Below, one piece after another: positions 19,718 through 28,462 of a DNA stretch of 64,000 bases (the stretch's first letter is position 1; every line of letters begins with the position of its first letter). This stretch comes from Fulvimarina manganoxydans (GTDB lineage: Bacteria > Pseudomonadota > Alphaproteobacteria > Rhizobiales > Rhizobiaceae). Both the position numbers and the translations under genes were made by a program. The stretch spans positions 124,001 through 188,000 of the forward strand of contig NZ_FWXR01000001.1 in the NCBI RefSeq assembly GCF_900176465.1, given 5' to 3'. The notes under the pieces were generated by a model that searched no databases, was not told the origin of the DNA, and saw nothing but the letters and a program-made list of their open reading frames with translations.

Positions 19718-20356
19718 ATGACCCTTATTCACGACGATCATCCCGACCTTGCCAAGCTTGCCGCCGAGGGGCGCGTCGTCGCCTATTTCGGCTATGGCTC
19801 CCTGGTGAATCCGCGCACGTTGCGCACGAAGTTTCTTGGCATTCGCCGGGCCGAGGCGCGCGGCTGGCGGCGTTTCTGGCTGCCGCGCGGCGAGGCGGCC
19901 GAGATGGCGCTGCTCTCGGTCCAGCCGGTGCCGGAAGCCTCGGTGCATGGGGTCGTCGTCTACGATCTCGCCGATCATCTGCCGGCGGTGGACGAGCGGG
20001 AGGCAGGCTATCACCGGAAGACCGTCGAGCCGGACAAGCTGACCATCGAGGCGGCGCCCGAGGCCGAGGTTCCCGTCCATATCTACGAGGCGAGCCGGGG
20101 CGCGAGCGATGCCCATGACCTCGGATCGATGATCCTTCAAAGCTATCTCGACGCGGTGATGCAGGGCTTTCGCTCGCTTTATGGCGATGATGGTCTCAGG
20201 CGCTTCGTGAGCGAGACGGAGGGGTTCGAGACGCGCATCGTCAAGGATCGTGCAGCGCCGCGCTATCCGCGCCCCGTAGCCCTCGGGCCGGGCGAGGCCG
20301 AGCTGTTTGATCGCCTCGCCGAGGCACGCGGTGCGCGTTTCGTCGAGGGCGACTGA
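19718..20356 (+). CDS. Gamma-glutamylcyclotransferase-like protein
   Basis: A 212-residue protein whose N-terminal half has the GGCT-fold glycine loop YFGYGSLVNPRTL, followed by the family arginine region GWRRFWLPRG. The central VHGVVVYDLADHLPAVDEREAGYHRKTVE holds the acidic residue of the family active site. Members cleave gamma-glutamyl amines or dipeptides to 5-oxoproline. The position directly behind glutathione reductase supports a role in gamma-glutamyl or glutathione turnover, but this is inference. Start chosen at ATG 19718, twelve codons inside the maximal frame, because it immediately precedes the conserved region. Confidence 0.8.
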   Translation: MTLIHDDHPDLAKLAAEGRVVAYFGYGSLVNPRTLRTKFLGIRRAEARGWRRFWLPRGEAAEMALLSVQPVPEASVHGVVVYDLADHLPAVDEREAGYHRKTVEPDKLTIEAAPEAEVPVHIYEASRGASDAHDLGSMILQSYLDAVMQGFRSLYGDDGLRRFVSETEGFETRIVKDRAAPRYPRPVALGPGEAELFDRLAEARGARFVEGD

Positions 20357-20523
20357 AAGCCCTGCCTTTCGAAAGATGACAAGCGCGCTCGAACATGCTT
20401 AAAGGCGCGCCAACCTTGGCGGTCACCCAGTTCAACCCGAACCTGCCGCAAGGGTCTCAGAACGCGAACAACCGAAAAAAGGACAGCGACCGGCTGGTCG
20501 GGCCGGAGCGGGAGATTTGGATC

Positions 20524-21903
20524 ATGGCCGAGACTTGGACACCGTCGAGCTGGCGCAATCTGCCGATCGAGCAGGTGCCGGACTATCCCGATCCGAACGC
20601 TGTTCGCGAGACCGAAGCGCGGCTGGCGAGCTTTCCGCCGCTCGTGTTTGCAGGTGAGGCCCGCAAGTTGACGCGTTCGCTCGGCGAGGTTGCGGAGGGC
20701 CGAGGCTTCCTGCTCCAGGGCGGCGACTGCGCCGAGAGCTTCGCAGAACATGGCGCGGACAATATCCGCGACTTCTTCCGCGCTTTCCTGCAGATGGCGA
20801 TCGTCCTGACCTTCGCCGGCACCCAGCCGGTGGTCAAGGTCGGGCGCATTGCCGGCCAGTTCGCCAAGCCCCGCTCGTCGGGAAGCGAGACCAAGGACGG
20901 CAAGACGCTGCCCTCCTATCGCGGCGACATCATCAACGGCATCGAGTTCGACGAGCAGTCGCGCATCCCCAACCCCGATCGGCAGGTCGAGGCCTATCGC
21001 CAGTCGGCGGCGACGCTCAACCTTCTGCGCGCTTTCGCGCAAGGCGGCTATGCCAATCTCGACAATGTCCATCAGTGGATGCTCGGCTTCGTCTCTGGCT
21101 CGCCGGAGGCCCAGCGCTACCGCCAGCTCGCCGATCGCATCACCGAGACGATGGGCTTCATGCGGGCCATCGGCATCAGCGCGGAGAACCAGCCGGCCCT
21201 GCGCGAGACAGACTTCTTCACCAGCCACGAGGCGCTGCTTCTCGGCTATGAAGAGGCGCTGACCCGGCGCGACTCGACCTCTGGCGACTTCTACGCGACC
21301 TCCGGCCATATGATCTGGATCGGCGATCGCACGCGCCAGGAGGACCATGCCCATGTGGAATTCTGCCGTGGCATCAAGAACCCGATCGGCCTGAAATGCG
21401 GCCCCTCCATGGAGGCCGACGGCCTTCTGCGGCTCCTCGACAAGCTGAACCCGGAGAACAAGGCGGGCCGCCTGACGCTGATCACCCGTTTCGGGCACGA
21501 AAAGGTCGAGGCGCATCTGCCCAAGCTCGTCCGCGCCGTCGAGCGCGAGGGCCGCAAGGTCGTTTGGTCCTGCGATCCGATGCATGGCAACACGATCTCC
21601 CAGAACGGCTACAAGACGCGGCCTTTCGACCGCATTCTCTCGGAGGTCCAGGCCTTCTTCGACGTTCACCGGGCGGAGGGTTCCCATCCGGGCGGCATCC
21701 ATATCGAGATGACCGGCAAGGACGTGACCGAATGCACGGGCGGCGCCCGTCCTGTTCTCGCCGAGAATCTGTCGGATCGCTACCACACCCATTGCGACCC
21801 GCGCCTCAACGCCAATCAGGCGCTGGAACTCGCCTTCCTGGTGGCCGAGCTTCTGAAGAAGGACGCCGAGGCCCATGGAGCGGCGAAGACGGCCGCCGCT
21901 TGA
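20524..21903 (+). CDS. Class II 3-deoxy-7-phosphoheptulonate synthase
   Basis: A 459-residue type II (plant-like, AroA-II) DAHP synthase that condenses phosphoenolpyruvate and erythrose 4-phosphate in the first shikimate step. Typical blocks are [14 protein letters not shown] near residue 70 (metal-binding Cys), [28 protein letters not shown], and [16 protein letters not shown] near the C-terminus. It is not related in sequence to the E. coli AroFGH type. The ATG at 20524 is preceded by GGGAG. A terminator follows at 21945. The 167-bp leader shows no leader peptide rich in Trp, Tyr or Phe, so attenuation is not evident. Confidence 0.96.
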   Translation: MAETWTPSSWRNLPIEQVPDYPDPNAVRETEARLASFPPLVFAGEARKLTRSLGEVAEGRGFLLQGGDCAESFAEHGADNIRDFFRAFLQMAIVLTFAGTQPVVKVGRIAGQFAKPRSSGSETKDGKTLPSYRGDIINGIEFDEQSRIPNPDRQVEAYRQSAATLNLLRAFAQGGYANLDNVHQWMLGFVSGSPEAQRYRQLADRITETMGFMRAIGISAENQPALRETDFFTSHEALLLGYEEALTRRDSTSGDFYATSGHMIWIGDRTRQEDHAHVEFCRGIKNPIGLKCGPSMEADGLLRLLDKLNPENKAGRLTLITRFGHEKVEAHLPKLVRAVEREGRKVVWSCDPMHGNTISQNGYKTRPFDRILSEVQAFFDVHRAEGSHPGGIHIEMTGKDVTECTGGARPVLAENLSDRYHTHCDPRLNANQALELAFLVAELLKKDAEAHGAAKTAAA

Positions 21904-21944
21904 GGCTGCGGTTTTCCAACCCACTCTGACAGCGAGATTGAACT

Positions 21945-21970
21945 GGCGGCTCGTCTCGGGCCGCCTTTTC
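21945..21970 (+). terminator. Rho-independent terminator after the DAHP synthase gene
   Basis: GGCGGC (21945-21950), 9-base loop, GCCGCC (21960-21965), then TTTTCCGTTTT. Confidence 0.88.
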
Positions 21971-22025
21971 CGTTTTATAACACCAGTCTCCGGTTCTGAC
22001 CGATGGCCGGTGGCATGAGCCCCTG

Positions 22026-22073
22026 TGGCGCTTGAACCTCAGCGACCCAATGCGTCTGCATGTGGGGTCGCTG
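22026..22073 (+). repeat. Repeated ~40-bp sequence with hairpin ahead of dusA
   Basis: Starts GTGGCGCTTGAACCTCAGCG and continues to about 22064. A closely similar sequence occurs at 62253-62293 ahead of the second FAH gene. Here it includes a 9-bp inverted repeat, CAGCGACCC (22040-22048) with GGGTCGCTG (22065-22073), which ends 19 bp before the dusA start codon and so could occlude the translation start region. Confidence 0.55.
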
Positions 22074-22092
22074 GTCATTATGGTGAGCGACG

Positions 22093-23139
22093 ATGAACGG
22101 CATCCGTTCGAAAGATTCTGTCCAAGCTCTTTCCGCTCATCAGCGGGCGTCACGTTTTGCCGTCGCTCCGATGATCGACTGGACGGATACTCATTGTCGC
22201 TTTTTTCACCGGCAGTTGAGCGCCCACGCGCTGCTCTACACCGAAATGGTGGTGGCGGATGCGATCATTCATGGGCCACGGGAGCGGCTCTTGAGCTTTA
22301 ATGCGGCCGAGCATCCCGTCGCGCTCCAACTTGGCGGCTCGGACCCGGAAAAGCTGTCGCGAGCCGTTCGGATCGCGTCCGACTACGGCTATGACGAGTT
22401 CAATTTGAATGTCGGCTGTCCGTCGGACCGCGTGCAGTCCGGCACATTCGGCGCCTGTCTGATGCGCACGCCAGATCTCGTCGGCGAGTGTTTGGTGGCG
22501 ATGCGCGAGGCGGCGGGCGAGACGCCGGTCACCGTCAAATGCCGCATCGGCGTCGACGATCAGGACCCGGAGACGGCCCTCGACGCGCTGGCCGATGCAG
22601 CCGTCGAGGCCGGGATCGGCACGATCTGGGTCCATGCCCGAAAAGCCTGGCTCCAGGGGCTCAGCCCGAAGGAAAATCGCGACATCCCGCCGCTCGACTA
22701 CGCCCGCGTCGCGCGGCTCAAAGCGCGTTTGCCCGAGATTTTCGTCGGGCTGAATGGCGGGTTGAAGACCCTCGACGAGGCCGAGGCTGCAATGGGAGAG
22801 GGCGGGTTCGACGGCGTCATGCTCGGCCGTGCCGCCTATCAGACGCCGGATTGTCTGACCGAGGTCGACAGTCGATTCTACGGCGCCGAGAGGCCTGATT
22901 CCTTCGACTATGCTGCGCTGATCGAAACCATGATGGCCTATGCCTCGGGCCACATGGAAGCCGGCGGGCGCCTCAATCACGTGACGCGGCATATGGTCGG
23001 CCTCTTCTCCGGCCAGCCCGGGGCACGGCGCTGGCGTCAGATCCTGTCCGAAGGGGCAAGCCGCCGGGACGCGACGCCGGACCTCATCCGCGAAGCCTTC
23101 GAGGCGGTCGATCTTTCAGGCGATCGCGAAGCGGCCTGA
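22093..23139 (+). CDS. dusA: tRNA dihydrouridine(20/20a) synthase
   Basis: DusA, 348 residues, reduces uridines 20/20a in the tRNA D-loop using FMN and NADPH. Diagnostic parts are FAVAPMIDWTDTHCRFFHR near the N-terminus, the catalytic cysteine Cys122 in QSGTFGACLMRTPDLVGEC, and IWVHARKAWLQGLSPKENR with the DusA-specific loop. The C-terminal helical RNA-binding domain is complete (LNHVTRHMVGLFSGQPGARRWR). The ATG at 22093 lies 20 bp behind a hairpin. The stop codon is only 3 bp from that of the convergent LuxR-type gene, so the two transcripts must overlap. Confidence 0.95.
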   Translation: MNGIRSKDSVQALSAHQRASRFAVAPMIDWTDTHCRFFHRQLSAHALLYTEMVVADAIIHGPRERLLSFNAAEHPVALQLGGSDPEKLSRAVRIASDYGYDEFNLNVGCPSDRVQSGTFGACLMRTPDLVGECLVAMREAAGETPVTVKCRIGVDDQDPETALDALADAAVEAGIGTIWVHARKAWLQGLSPKENRDIPPLDYARVARLKARLPEIFVGLNGGLKTLDEAEAAMGEGGFDGVMLGRAAYQTPDCLTEVDSRFYGAERPDSFDYAALIETMMAYASGHMEAGGRLNHVTRHMVGLFSGQPGARRWRQILSEGASRRDATPDLIREAFEAVDLSGDREAA

Positions 23140-23142
23140 CCC

Positions 23143-23862
23143 TCAAGGATTGATCGCGCCGCGCATCAAGGCCAGCGCCACCGCATGATCGCGGGTCTGT
23201 GCCCCGAGCTTCTGGCGGGCATTGCGCAGGTGGAATTCGATCGTGACCACGCTGACGCCGAGCCGCTGAGCGATCTCCGCAATCCGCAGGCCCGACGCGA
23301 CAAAGGCAAGGCAATCGCATTCGCGCGAGGTCAGGCGCGACGCATCGTCCGGCTGGCGGACCTCCTCGGGCTTCAATCCGGACGCGATAAGTTGCGCGCC
23401 CATAACGAGATCGGTTCGATGACGCTCGAAGGTCTTCAGGAAGCCCTCTCGGCCGAGCGAACTCAAGATGTTGAAGCCGCAGCCGCGCCCGAGGGGGTGA
23501 CGCTTGACGGTGATCGACGAGCCCGTCTTCAGGCCGCTTTCTTCGCCGAAGGCTTCGATGAGCGCCCGCTCGCCCTCCGATAGCTCTGGATGGTCCTTGG
23601 CGAAATCCGCACCGGTGGGGCAGGGGCGAAGCGTCTTGAAACATTGCTGAAGCGGGTCCGGCCGCCGCGTCAGCCCGACCGAGTGGGAATGACGCTCGAT
23701 CGACGGATGGCTCCACAGCGCCTTCGGGCGTTCGATGCTGGAGAGATCGAGAAAATAGACCCCGTCGATCCCGAAGTGGCGGAAATAGCGTACCCCCGCT
23801 TTCCAGACGGATGCCGGATCGTCCAACGCGTCCAACTGGTCGATGAGATCCAGATAATCCAT
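23143..23862 (-). CDS. LuxR-family transcriptional regulator with autoinducer-binding domain (LuxR solo)
   Basis: From ATG 23862 the protein has 239 residues. Residues ~15-150 fit the autoinducer-binding domain (DDPASVWKAGVRYFRHFGIDG, SGLKTGSSITVKRHPLGRG). Residues ~170-235 are a LuxR-type helix-turn-helix with LTSRECDCLAFVASGLRIAEIAQRLGVSVVTIEFHLRNARQKL split over its four helices. Such proteins bind acyl-homoserine lactones or other small molecules and then DNA. No luxI-type synthase is visible in the window, so this is a solo regulator as far as can be seen. A start 25 codons upstream is possible. The stop is 3 bp from the end of dusA. Confidence 0.88.
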   Translation of the reverse strand: MDYLDLIDQLDALDDPASVWKAGVRYFRHFGIDGVYFLDLSSIERPKALWSHPSIERHSHSVGLTRRPDPLQQCFKTLRPCPTGADFAKDHPELSEGERALIEAFGEESGLKTGSSITVKRHPLGRGCGFNILSSLGREGFLKTFERHRTDLVMGAQLIASGLKPEEVRQPDDASRLTSRECDCLAFVASGLRIAEIAQRLGVSVVTIEFHLRNARQKLGAQTRDHAVALALMRGAINP

Positions 23863-24170
23863 GAACGAACACACGCATCGATCTTGCCGTTGTGCCCACT
23901 CCACCTGCCACTGCCTTGGAGGAGCCCCAAACGCCATGACGGAAGATCATGGAAAATCATCAGATTCTGTCGAAGCCTGAGGTTTTCCATAGGTCACCCT
24001 TCCTATCTACAGTGCTAACCCATGACTGGCAACGGGAGCCGGCGACGGGTTATCAGCCCCGAGACCCGCCTCCGCTCTCCGTTGCCGACGGCGTTGCGGA
24101 AGAAGGGGGGCGTCAAAGCTTCGGCGAAAAGCCGTGCAACCGGCCGGGCTTTTTGCTCTATGAAGCGGGC
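23863..24170. promoter_or_regulatory. Divergent region between the LuxR-type gene and the TauE gene
   Basis: 308 bp. Holds an 8-bp inverted repeat ATGGAAAA (23949-23956) / TTTTCCAT (23983-23990) separated by 26 bases. I do not see a standard lux box. Both flanking genes must be transcribed from here. Confidence 0.4.
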
Positions 24171-24998
24171 ATGAGCGCTTTCTCCGATCCGTCCTCGCTT
24201 CTTGGTCTTGCTTTCGGTCTGGCGCTTGCCGCCGCGTTGGCGGGCTTTCTCGCGGGCCTTTTCGGGATTGGCGGCGGGGCGATCTATGTCCCTGTGCTCT
24301 ACCAGACCTATCAATGGCTCGAAGTGCCCGAGAGCGTCGCGATGCATCTCGCTGTCGGCACCTCGATCGCGATCATCGTCCCGACCTCGCTGCGATCGCT
24401 TCTCGCCCATCTCAAACGCGACGCCGTGGATCGAAAGCTGCTCAAGGAATGGCTCGTCGCCGTCCCCCTTGGCTCGATCGCTGGGGCGCTTTTCGCCGCC
24501 GATGCCTCTTCGGCCTCGCTGCGAGGCATTTTCGCGGTCCTGGCCGGTCTCATCGGGCTGAAGCTCCTGGCCGGTCGAATCACATGGCAGATCGGTCAGG
24601 ACTTGCCAGGCCTCGCCGGACGTTCGCTGGCTGGGCTTCTCATCGGCTTTCTTTCGGCCCTGATTGGGATCGGCGGCGGCGTTCTCAACAACACCTTCAT
24701 GACGCTTTACGGGCGACCGATGATCCAGGCGGTCGCCACCAGCGCCGGCGTCGGCGCGCTGATCTCACTTCCGGGCCTCGTTACCTATATTCTCGGCGGG
24801 TGGGACGATCCCCTGCTGCCAGCCCTCTCGCTCGGCTATGTCAGCCTCTCGTCTGTGGCTTTGATCGCGCCGGTCTCGCTGATCGCCGTTCCGATGGGGG
24901 CGAGCCTCGCCCATCGCCTGTCGCGGCGCCATCTGGAGATCGGCTTCGGCCTCTTTCTCCTGATCGTCGCGGCCCGGTTCGCCTACAGCCTCGCCTGA
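24171..24998 (+). CDS. Sulfite exporter TauE/SafE family membrane permease
   Basis: A 275-residue inner-membrane protein with about eight hydrophobic segments in two related halves. Each half carries the signature GIGGG: residues 32-36 (GLFGIGGGAIYVPVLY) and again about residue 167 (IGIGGGVLNNTFMTLYG). Family members export sulfite, sulfoacetate or other small anions; some import. The substrate is unknown. ATG 24171 opens just before the first membrane helix; the long open frame further upstream is hydrophilic and not conserved-looking. It converges on the aspartic protease gene with a 9-bp gap between stop codons. Confidence 0.88.
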   Translation: MSAFSDPSSLLGLAFGLALAAALAGFLAGLFGIGGGAIYVPVLYQTYQWLEVPESVAMHLAVGTSIAIIVPTSLRSLLAHLKRDAVDRKLLKEWLVAVPLGSIAGALFAADASSASLRGIFAVLAGLIGLKLLAGRITWQIGQDLPGLAGRSLAGLLIGFLSALIGIGGGVLNNTFMTLYGRPMIQAVATSAGVGALISLPGLVTYILGGWDDPLLPALSLGYVSLSSVALIAPVSLIAVPMGASLAHRLSRRHLEIGFGLFLLIVAARFAYSLA

Positions 24999-25007
24999 TC
25001 GGTCGGG

Positions 25008-25718
25008 TCAGTCCGTCAGGACGAGCCGGTCTCCGCGAAAGTCGTAGGAGGTGAGCGTATCCAGAAAGCTCATGCCGAGAAGGACGGTGCCGAACCCTTC
25101 GCCCTCGGTGACGGCAGCGCGCACATTGTGGCGCACGATGTCGCCCACCTCGACCGTCTCCAGAAAGACCGGCGCCGAGCGCGTCATGCCGTTGGCGGTC
25201 ATCACATAATCGGAAAAAGAGAGCCGGCTGGTGTCGATGCCGAGGCTTTCCGCCGTCGGTTTGTCCATCGCGACGACGGACGCGCCCGTATCGACCATCA
25301 GTGAGACGGACCGTCCGTCGATCTCCCCGGAGAGATGGAAATGCCCGTCGCTGCCGCGCACGGCCATATATTGTGCCTCGCCGTCGCCCGAATTGAGCGA
25401 GACCAGGGAGCCGGGCACGAGCACCGCCATGATGCGGTTCTTCGCCGCCTCGAACTCCGGGGCGAAGGCGTAGGCGCCGATCACCACCAGAAAGATCGCC
25501 GCCCAGATGGCGGCATTCTTCAAGGCCGCGCCCAGCTGCACGCGACTGAACAGAAACAGGCTCGCACCAAGGACGACGCCCCAGGTGCCCAGATAAGCGA
25601 GTTCGGCGAACTGGCCCTCCGGCAAACCGGCGATCATGCCGTCCTGATTCGTCAAAAGGGCGAGGAGGGCGACACCGAGAATGGCGAAGACGACCCAGAG
25701 CAAAGTGTCACGCCCCAT
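25008..25718 (-). CDS. Membrane-bound retroviral-type aspartic protease (TIGR02281 family)
   Basis: 236 residues: three membrane helices (about 5-23, 38-57, 70-86) and then a periplasmic single-lobe aspartic protease domain. The catalytic triad DTG is at 143-145 in LMVDTGASVVAMD, with the C-terminal hydrophobic-Gly motif TVLLGMSFLDTL. Such clan AA proteases act as dimers. Their targets in alphaproteobacteria are not established; relatives in Rickettsia and rhizobia are annotated as TIGR02281. GGGAGG precedes the ATG. The start lies inside the end of the DUF1289 gene (11-bp overlap), so translational coupling is likely. Confidence 0.9.
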   Translation of the reverse strand: MGRDTLLWVVFAILGVALLALLTNQDGMIAGLPEGQFAELAYLGTWGVVLGASLFLFSRVQLGAALKNAAIWAAIFLVVIGAYAFAPEFEAAKNRIMAVLVPGSLVSLNSGDGEAQYMAVRGSDGHFHLSGEIDGRSVSLMVDTGASVVAMDKPTAESLGIDTSRLSFSDYVMTANGMTRSAPVFLETVEVGDIVRHNVRAAVTEGEGFGTVLLGMSFLDTLTSYDFRGDRLVLTD

Positions 25719-25908
25719 GATCGCCTCCCGGTGCGGACGCCCAATCGGCGGAGCGGATGCGGGAGGGAAGCTCGGCCATGACGGCGCGCCGGCTCGCTCG
25801 ATCCAAAGTCGGCCAGGCTGCGATTTCCGCGCCCGTTCGCCCGCAACCCCGGCAAAGCCCCGAATGGGGATCGAGAACACAGATCTGGATACAGGGTGTG
25901 TCGGTCAT
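25708..25908 (-). CDS. DUF1289 domain-containing small zinc-type protein
   Basis: 66 residues. The conserved N-terminus PCIQICVLDPHSGLCRGCGRT places four cysteines at 6, 10, 19 and 22, the likely metal-binding set of DUF1289; the rest (IAAWPTLDRASRRAVMAELPSR) is the family helix. Function unknown, presumably cytoplasmic. The start ATG 25908 has GGAAAGGGCGA directly upstream; an earlier in-frame start would add 28 residues without conserved features. Its last codons overlap the start of the aspartic protease gene by 11 bp on the same strand, so the two form an operon. Confidence 0.88.
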   Translation of the reverse strand: MTDTPCIQICVLDPHSGLCRGCGRTGAEIAAWPTLDRASRRAVMAELPSRIRSADWASAPGGDHGA

Positions 25909-26064
25909 TCGCCCTTTCCGCCGTCGCGCATGTCGCCAATGCGCTCTGTCCGTTGCCGAAAGGCATATGGCGAGGCTTGCGCCCTGCCACAAGCCGATGG
26001 GAACCCCGTTCGGGGCGTCTCCTATGATATCCGGCGGGAAGGGCCGGAGGGCCGGATATTGGCA

Positions 26065-27579
26065 TCAGACCGCGTCGAGCGCCGGCATGACTTCAAGGAC
26101 GCGGGTGTGCGGGAAGATCGCGATGGTCTCGGTGCCCTTGCCCTGGCGCGAGATCAACTCGAACTGGCCGTCATGCAGTTTCACGAGCGCCTGGACGATC
26201 GGCAGGCCAAGGCCGGTGCCCTGTTCGGCGTTCTTGATGGCGTTGGAGCCCTGGCCGAAAGAGGAGAGGACTGTCGGGATCTCGTTTTGCGGAATGCCGG
26301 GCCCGTTGTCGCGGATCGAGGCATATTGGCCGCCGCCCGCCGTCCAGCCGACCCTCAGCGCGATGTTGCCGCCCTTCGGCGTGAACTTCACCGCGTTCGA
26401 CAGGAGATTGAGAATGATCTGGCGCAAGGCGCGCTCGTCGCCCCAAAGCGCCGGAAGGTCGGGTTCGAATTCGCCGGCGAGGCGGATGCCTTTGGTTTCC
26501 GCCCTGAGCCGGACGGTCGAGAGGCACTCATTGGCGACCCGGGTGAGGTCGACCGCCTCTTCGTTGAGCGTGTAGCGACCAGCCTCGACCCGTGAAAGAT
26601 CGAGGATCTCGTTGATGAGCCCTAGAAGGTGCTGACCGGAGGAATGAATGTCCTGGACATATTCCTTGTAGGAGGGATTGCCGATCGGTCCGAGAATCTC
26701 GTTCGAGATGACTTCGGAAAAGCCGAGGATCGCGTTGAGCGGGGTGCGCAATTCGTGGCTCATCGTCGCCAGAAACTGGGACTTGGCCTTGCTGGCGTCT
26801 TCCGCGTTCTTGCGCGCTTCGTCGGAGAGAATGCTCGCCCGCTCCAACTCCCCGATGAGCTCGTCCTTCTCGGCCTGATGGCGGATCGAGGCGATCGCGC
26901 TGCGCCGCAGGATTTCGGCGACGCCCGCAAAGAAGGGGACCGCGCCGGCTAGAACGGCGTTCATCGTGGCCGCAACAGGCGAGGCGTCGGCGAAGGAGCG
27001 CAGGAGGAGGACGGCCGCGAGCGGCCCGAAGGCGACGAGCACGGCAAAGCGCAAAGTCGAGGAGATCATCGCCGTCATCGCGATCGCGAAGGTCAGCACC
27101 GCGAATTGGAAGATCTCGAATCGCAAGGGCCCGCAATCGGGACAATCGAGAAACAGGAGATAGGACCAACACAGGCCGACCATCAGATGGCCGAAGAGAA
27201 AGCGACCGCTTGTCGGCAGCTCGGCATCGAGCGGAGAGCCATTCGGTGCCGCTTCGCGGCGTTTGGCGAAAAGGACGAGTAGAAGCGTTGCCGCCAGCGT
27301 GACCCCGGTCCAGGCCATGGCCGGCAGCGGACCGGTGAGGAGCGAAAGGCCGAAGCCGACCAGGATCACCGGCACGGGCAGGAAGATGGCCGCCGCGCGC
27401 AGCTGATGGATGTGCTGGGCGACGAGGGCAGCTTCGAGAAAAGAGGGCGCGCGCCGACCCTTGCCGAGGCGCTTGCGCGCCTGACGCACGACGCTTCCGG
27501 TGCTCGAAACGGCCGGGTCCGCCCGTCTCCCACGGGACGGCGCTCGGCGCTCGGAAAAGGACGGCAGGGCAAGCGACAT
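26065..27579 (-). CDS. Membrane sensor histidine kinase (PleC/DivJ/PdhS-like HisKA)
   Basis: 504 residues. A basic cytoplasmic N-terminus (1-55) is followed by about six membrane helices (roughly 60-230), a short coiled linker, HisKA with phospho-acceptor His275 in FLATMSHELRTPLNAILGF, and HATPase_c with N-box LLSNAVKFTPKGG, G1 RDNGPGIP and G2 GTGLGLPIV. The dimerisation helix sequence ILGPIGNPSYKEYVQDIHSSG followed by LLGLINEILDLSRVEAG is characteristic of the PleC/DivJ/PdhS group that acts on DivK and PleD in alphaproteobacterial cell-cycle control. Membership is inferred; the sensor part lacks PAS domains. No response regulator gene is adjacent. The start at 27579 is the only ATG before the first membrane helix. 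Confidence 0.87.
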   Translation of the reverse strand: MSLALPSFSERRAPSRGRRADPAVSSTGSVVRQARKRLGKGRRAPSFLEAALVAQHIHQLRAAAIFLPVPVILVGFGLSLLTGPLPAMAWTGVTLAATLLLVLFAKRREAAPNGSPLDAELPTSGRFLFGHLMVGLCWSYLLFLDCPDCGPLRFEIFQFAVLTFAIAMTAMISSTLRFAVLVAFGPLAAVLLLRSFADASPVAATMNAVLAGAVPFFAGVAEILRRSAIASIRHQAEKDELIGELERASILSDEARKNAEDASKAKSQFLATMSHELRTPLNAILGFSEVISNEILGPIGNPSYKEYVQDIHSSGQHLLGLINEILDLSRVEAGRYTLNEEAVDLTRVANECLSTVRLRAETKGIRLAGEFEPDLPALWGDERALRQIILNLLSNAVKFTPKGGNIALRVGWTAGGGQYASIRDNGPGIPQNEIPTVLSSFGQGSNAIKNAEQGTGLGLPIVQALVKLHDGQFELISRQGKGTETIAIFPHTRVLEVMPALDAV

Positions 27580-27850
27580 GGGCAGCGAAAGTCTCGGACG
27601 TGATACAAGCGAGCGGTTCGCATTCTGTTGCGAGACCCTTAAAGAAATGCCTTAAGGAACCGAGAAGATTTTGCGCCGGGCTGCATTCTTCGCGCTTGCT
27701 CGCTGAGAATGCCGGCCTCTCTAGCCGCACCAGCTCTACCCGCGCGAAGCCCGAACTGGCTGGACAGATTGACCTTTGATCATGTGTCTCTGGACCCTTC
27801 GTCCGGCGACCGCATATCCCTCGTCCGAGCCAAGCATGGGAGACGGGTCG

Positions 27851-28462
27851 ATGAAGCTCTATGACGGCGGCCGGGCGCCAAATCCTCGGCGGGTTCGTAT
27901 GTTTCTCGCCGAGAAGGGGATCGAGGTGCCGATGGTGCCGGTCGATATGGCGAAGGGCGAGCATTGGAGCCCCGAGATCGCGCGTCTCAATCCGCTCAAG
28001 CGGCTGCCGATTCTCGAATTCGACGACGGGTCGATCCTGACCGAATCAATGGCGATCTGTCGCTATTTCGAGGCGCTGCATCCCGAGCCGAACCTTTTCG
28101 GTGAAGACCCCCTGGAAATCGCGACGATCGAGATGTGGAACCGGCGGGCGGAGTTCGAGCTGTATACCGCCGTGCAGGCGGTCTTCCGGCACGGCCATCC
28201 GGGCATGGCGAAAGCCGAGCCGCGCCAGATCGCCGAGTGGGCCGATCTCAATCGCGACCGCGTGATCGAGGCGCTGCAACTTCTCGACGACCGGCTCGCG
28301 GAAACCGAATATCTCGCCGGCACACGCTTCTCGGTCGCCGACATCACCGCTTTCGTGTCGATCGAACTCATGAAGGCGATCAAGACGAGCGTGGCGGAGG
28401 AGATGGCATCGCTGCGGCGCTGGCACGCGGCGATGCTCGAACGGCCGAGCGCGAAGGCATGA
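27851..28462 (+). CDS. Glutathione S-transferase family protein
   Basis: 203 residues with the two GST domains. The N-terminal thioredoxin-like part has MKLYDGGRAPNPRRVRMFL and the cis-Pro/glutathione-binding segment LKRLPILEFDDGSILTESMAI. The C-terminal helical part contains FSVADITAFVSIE with the N-capping motif. The GGRAPNPRR loop, with Asn-Pro instead of a catalytic Ser/Tyr/Cys run, is common in bacterial GSTs of unknown substrate. GGGAGACGGG precedes ATG 27851. The next gene overlaps the stop codon (ATGA), so the pair is translationally coupled. Confidence 0.9.
   Translation: MKLYDGGRAPNPRRVRMFLAEKGIEVPMVPVDMAKGEHWSPEIARLNPLKRLPILEFDDGSILTESMAICRYFEALHPEPNLFGEDPLEIATIEMWNRRAEFELYTAVQAVFRHGHPGMAKAEPRQIAEWADLNRDRVIEALQLLDDRLAETEYLAGTRFSVADITAFVSIELMKAIKTSVAEEMASLRRWHAAMLERPSAKA

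Noticed and set aside
27631-27655. CtrA box ahead of the histidine kinase (TTAA ... TTAA)
   Set aside because: The half-sites are 9 bp apart rather than 7.
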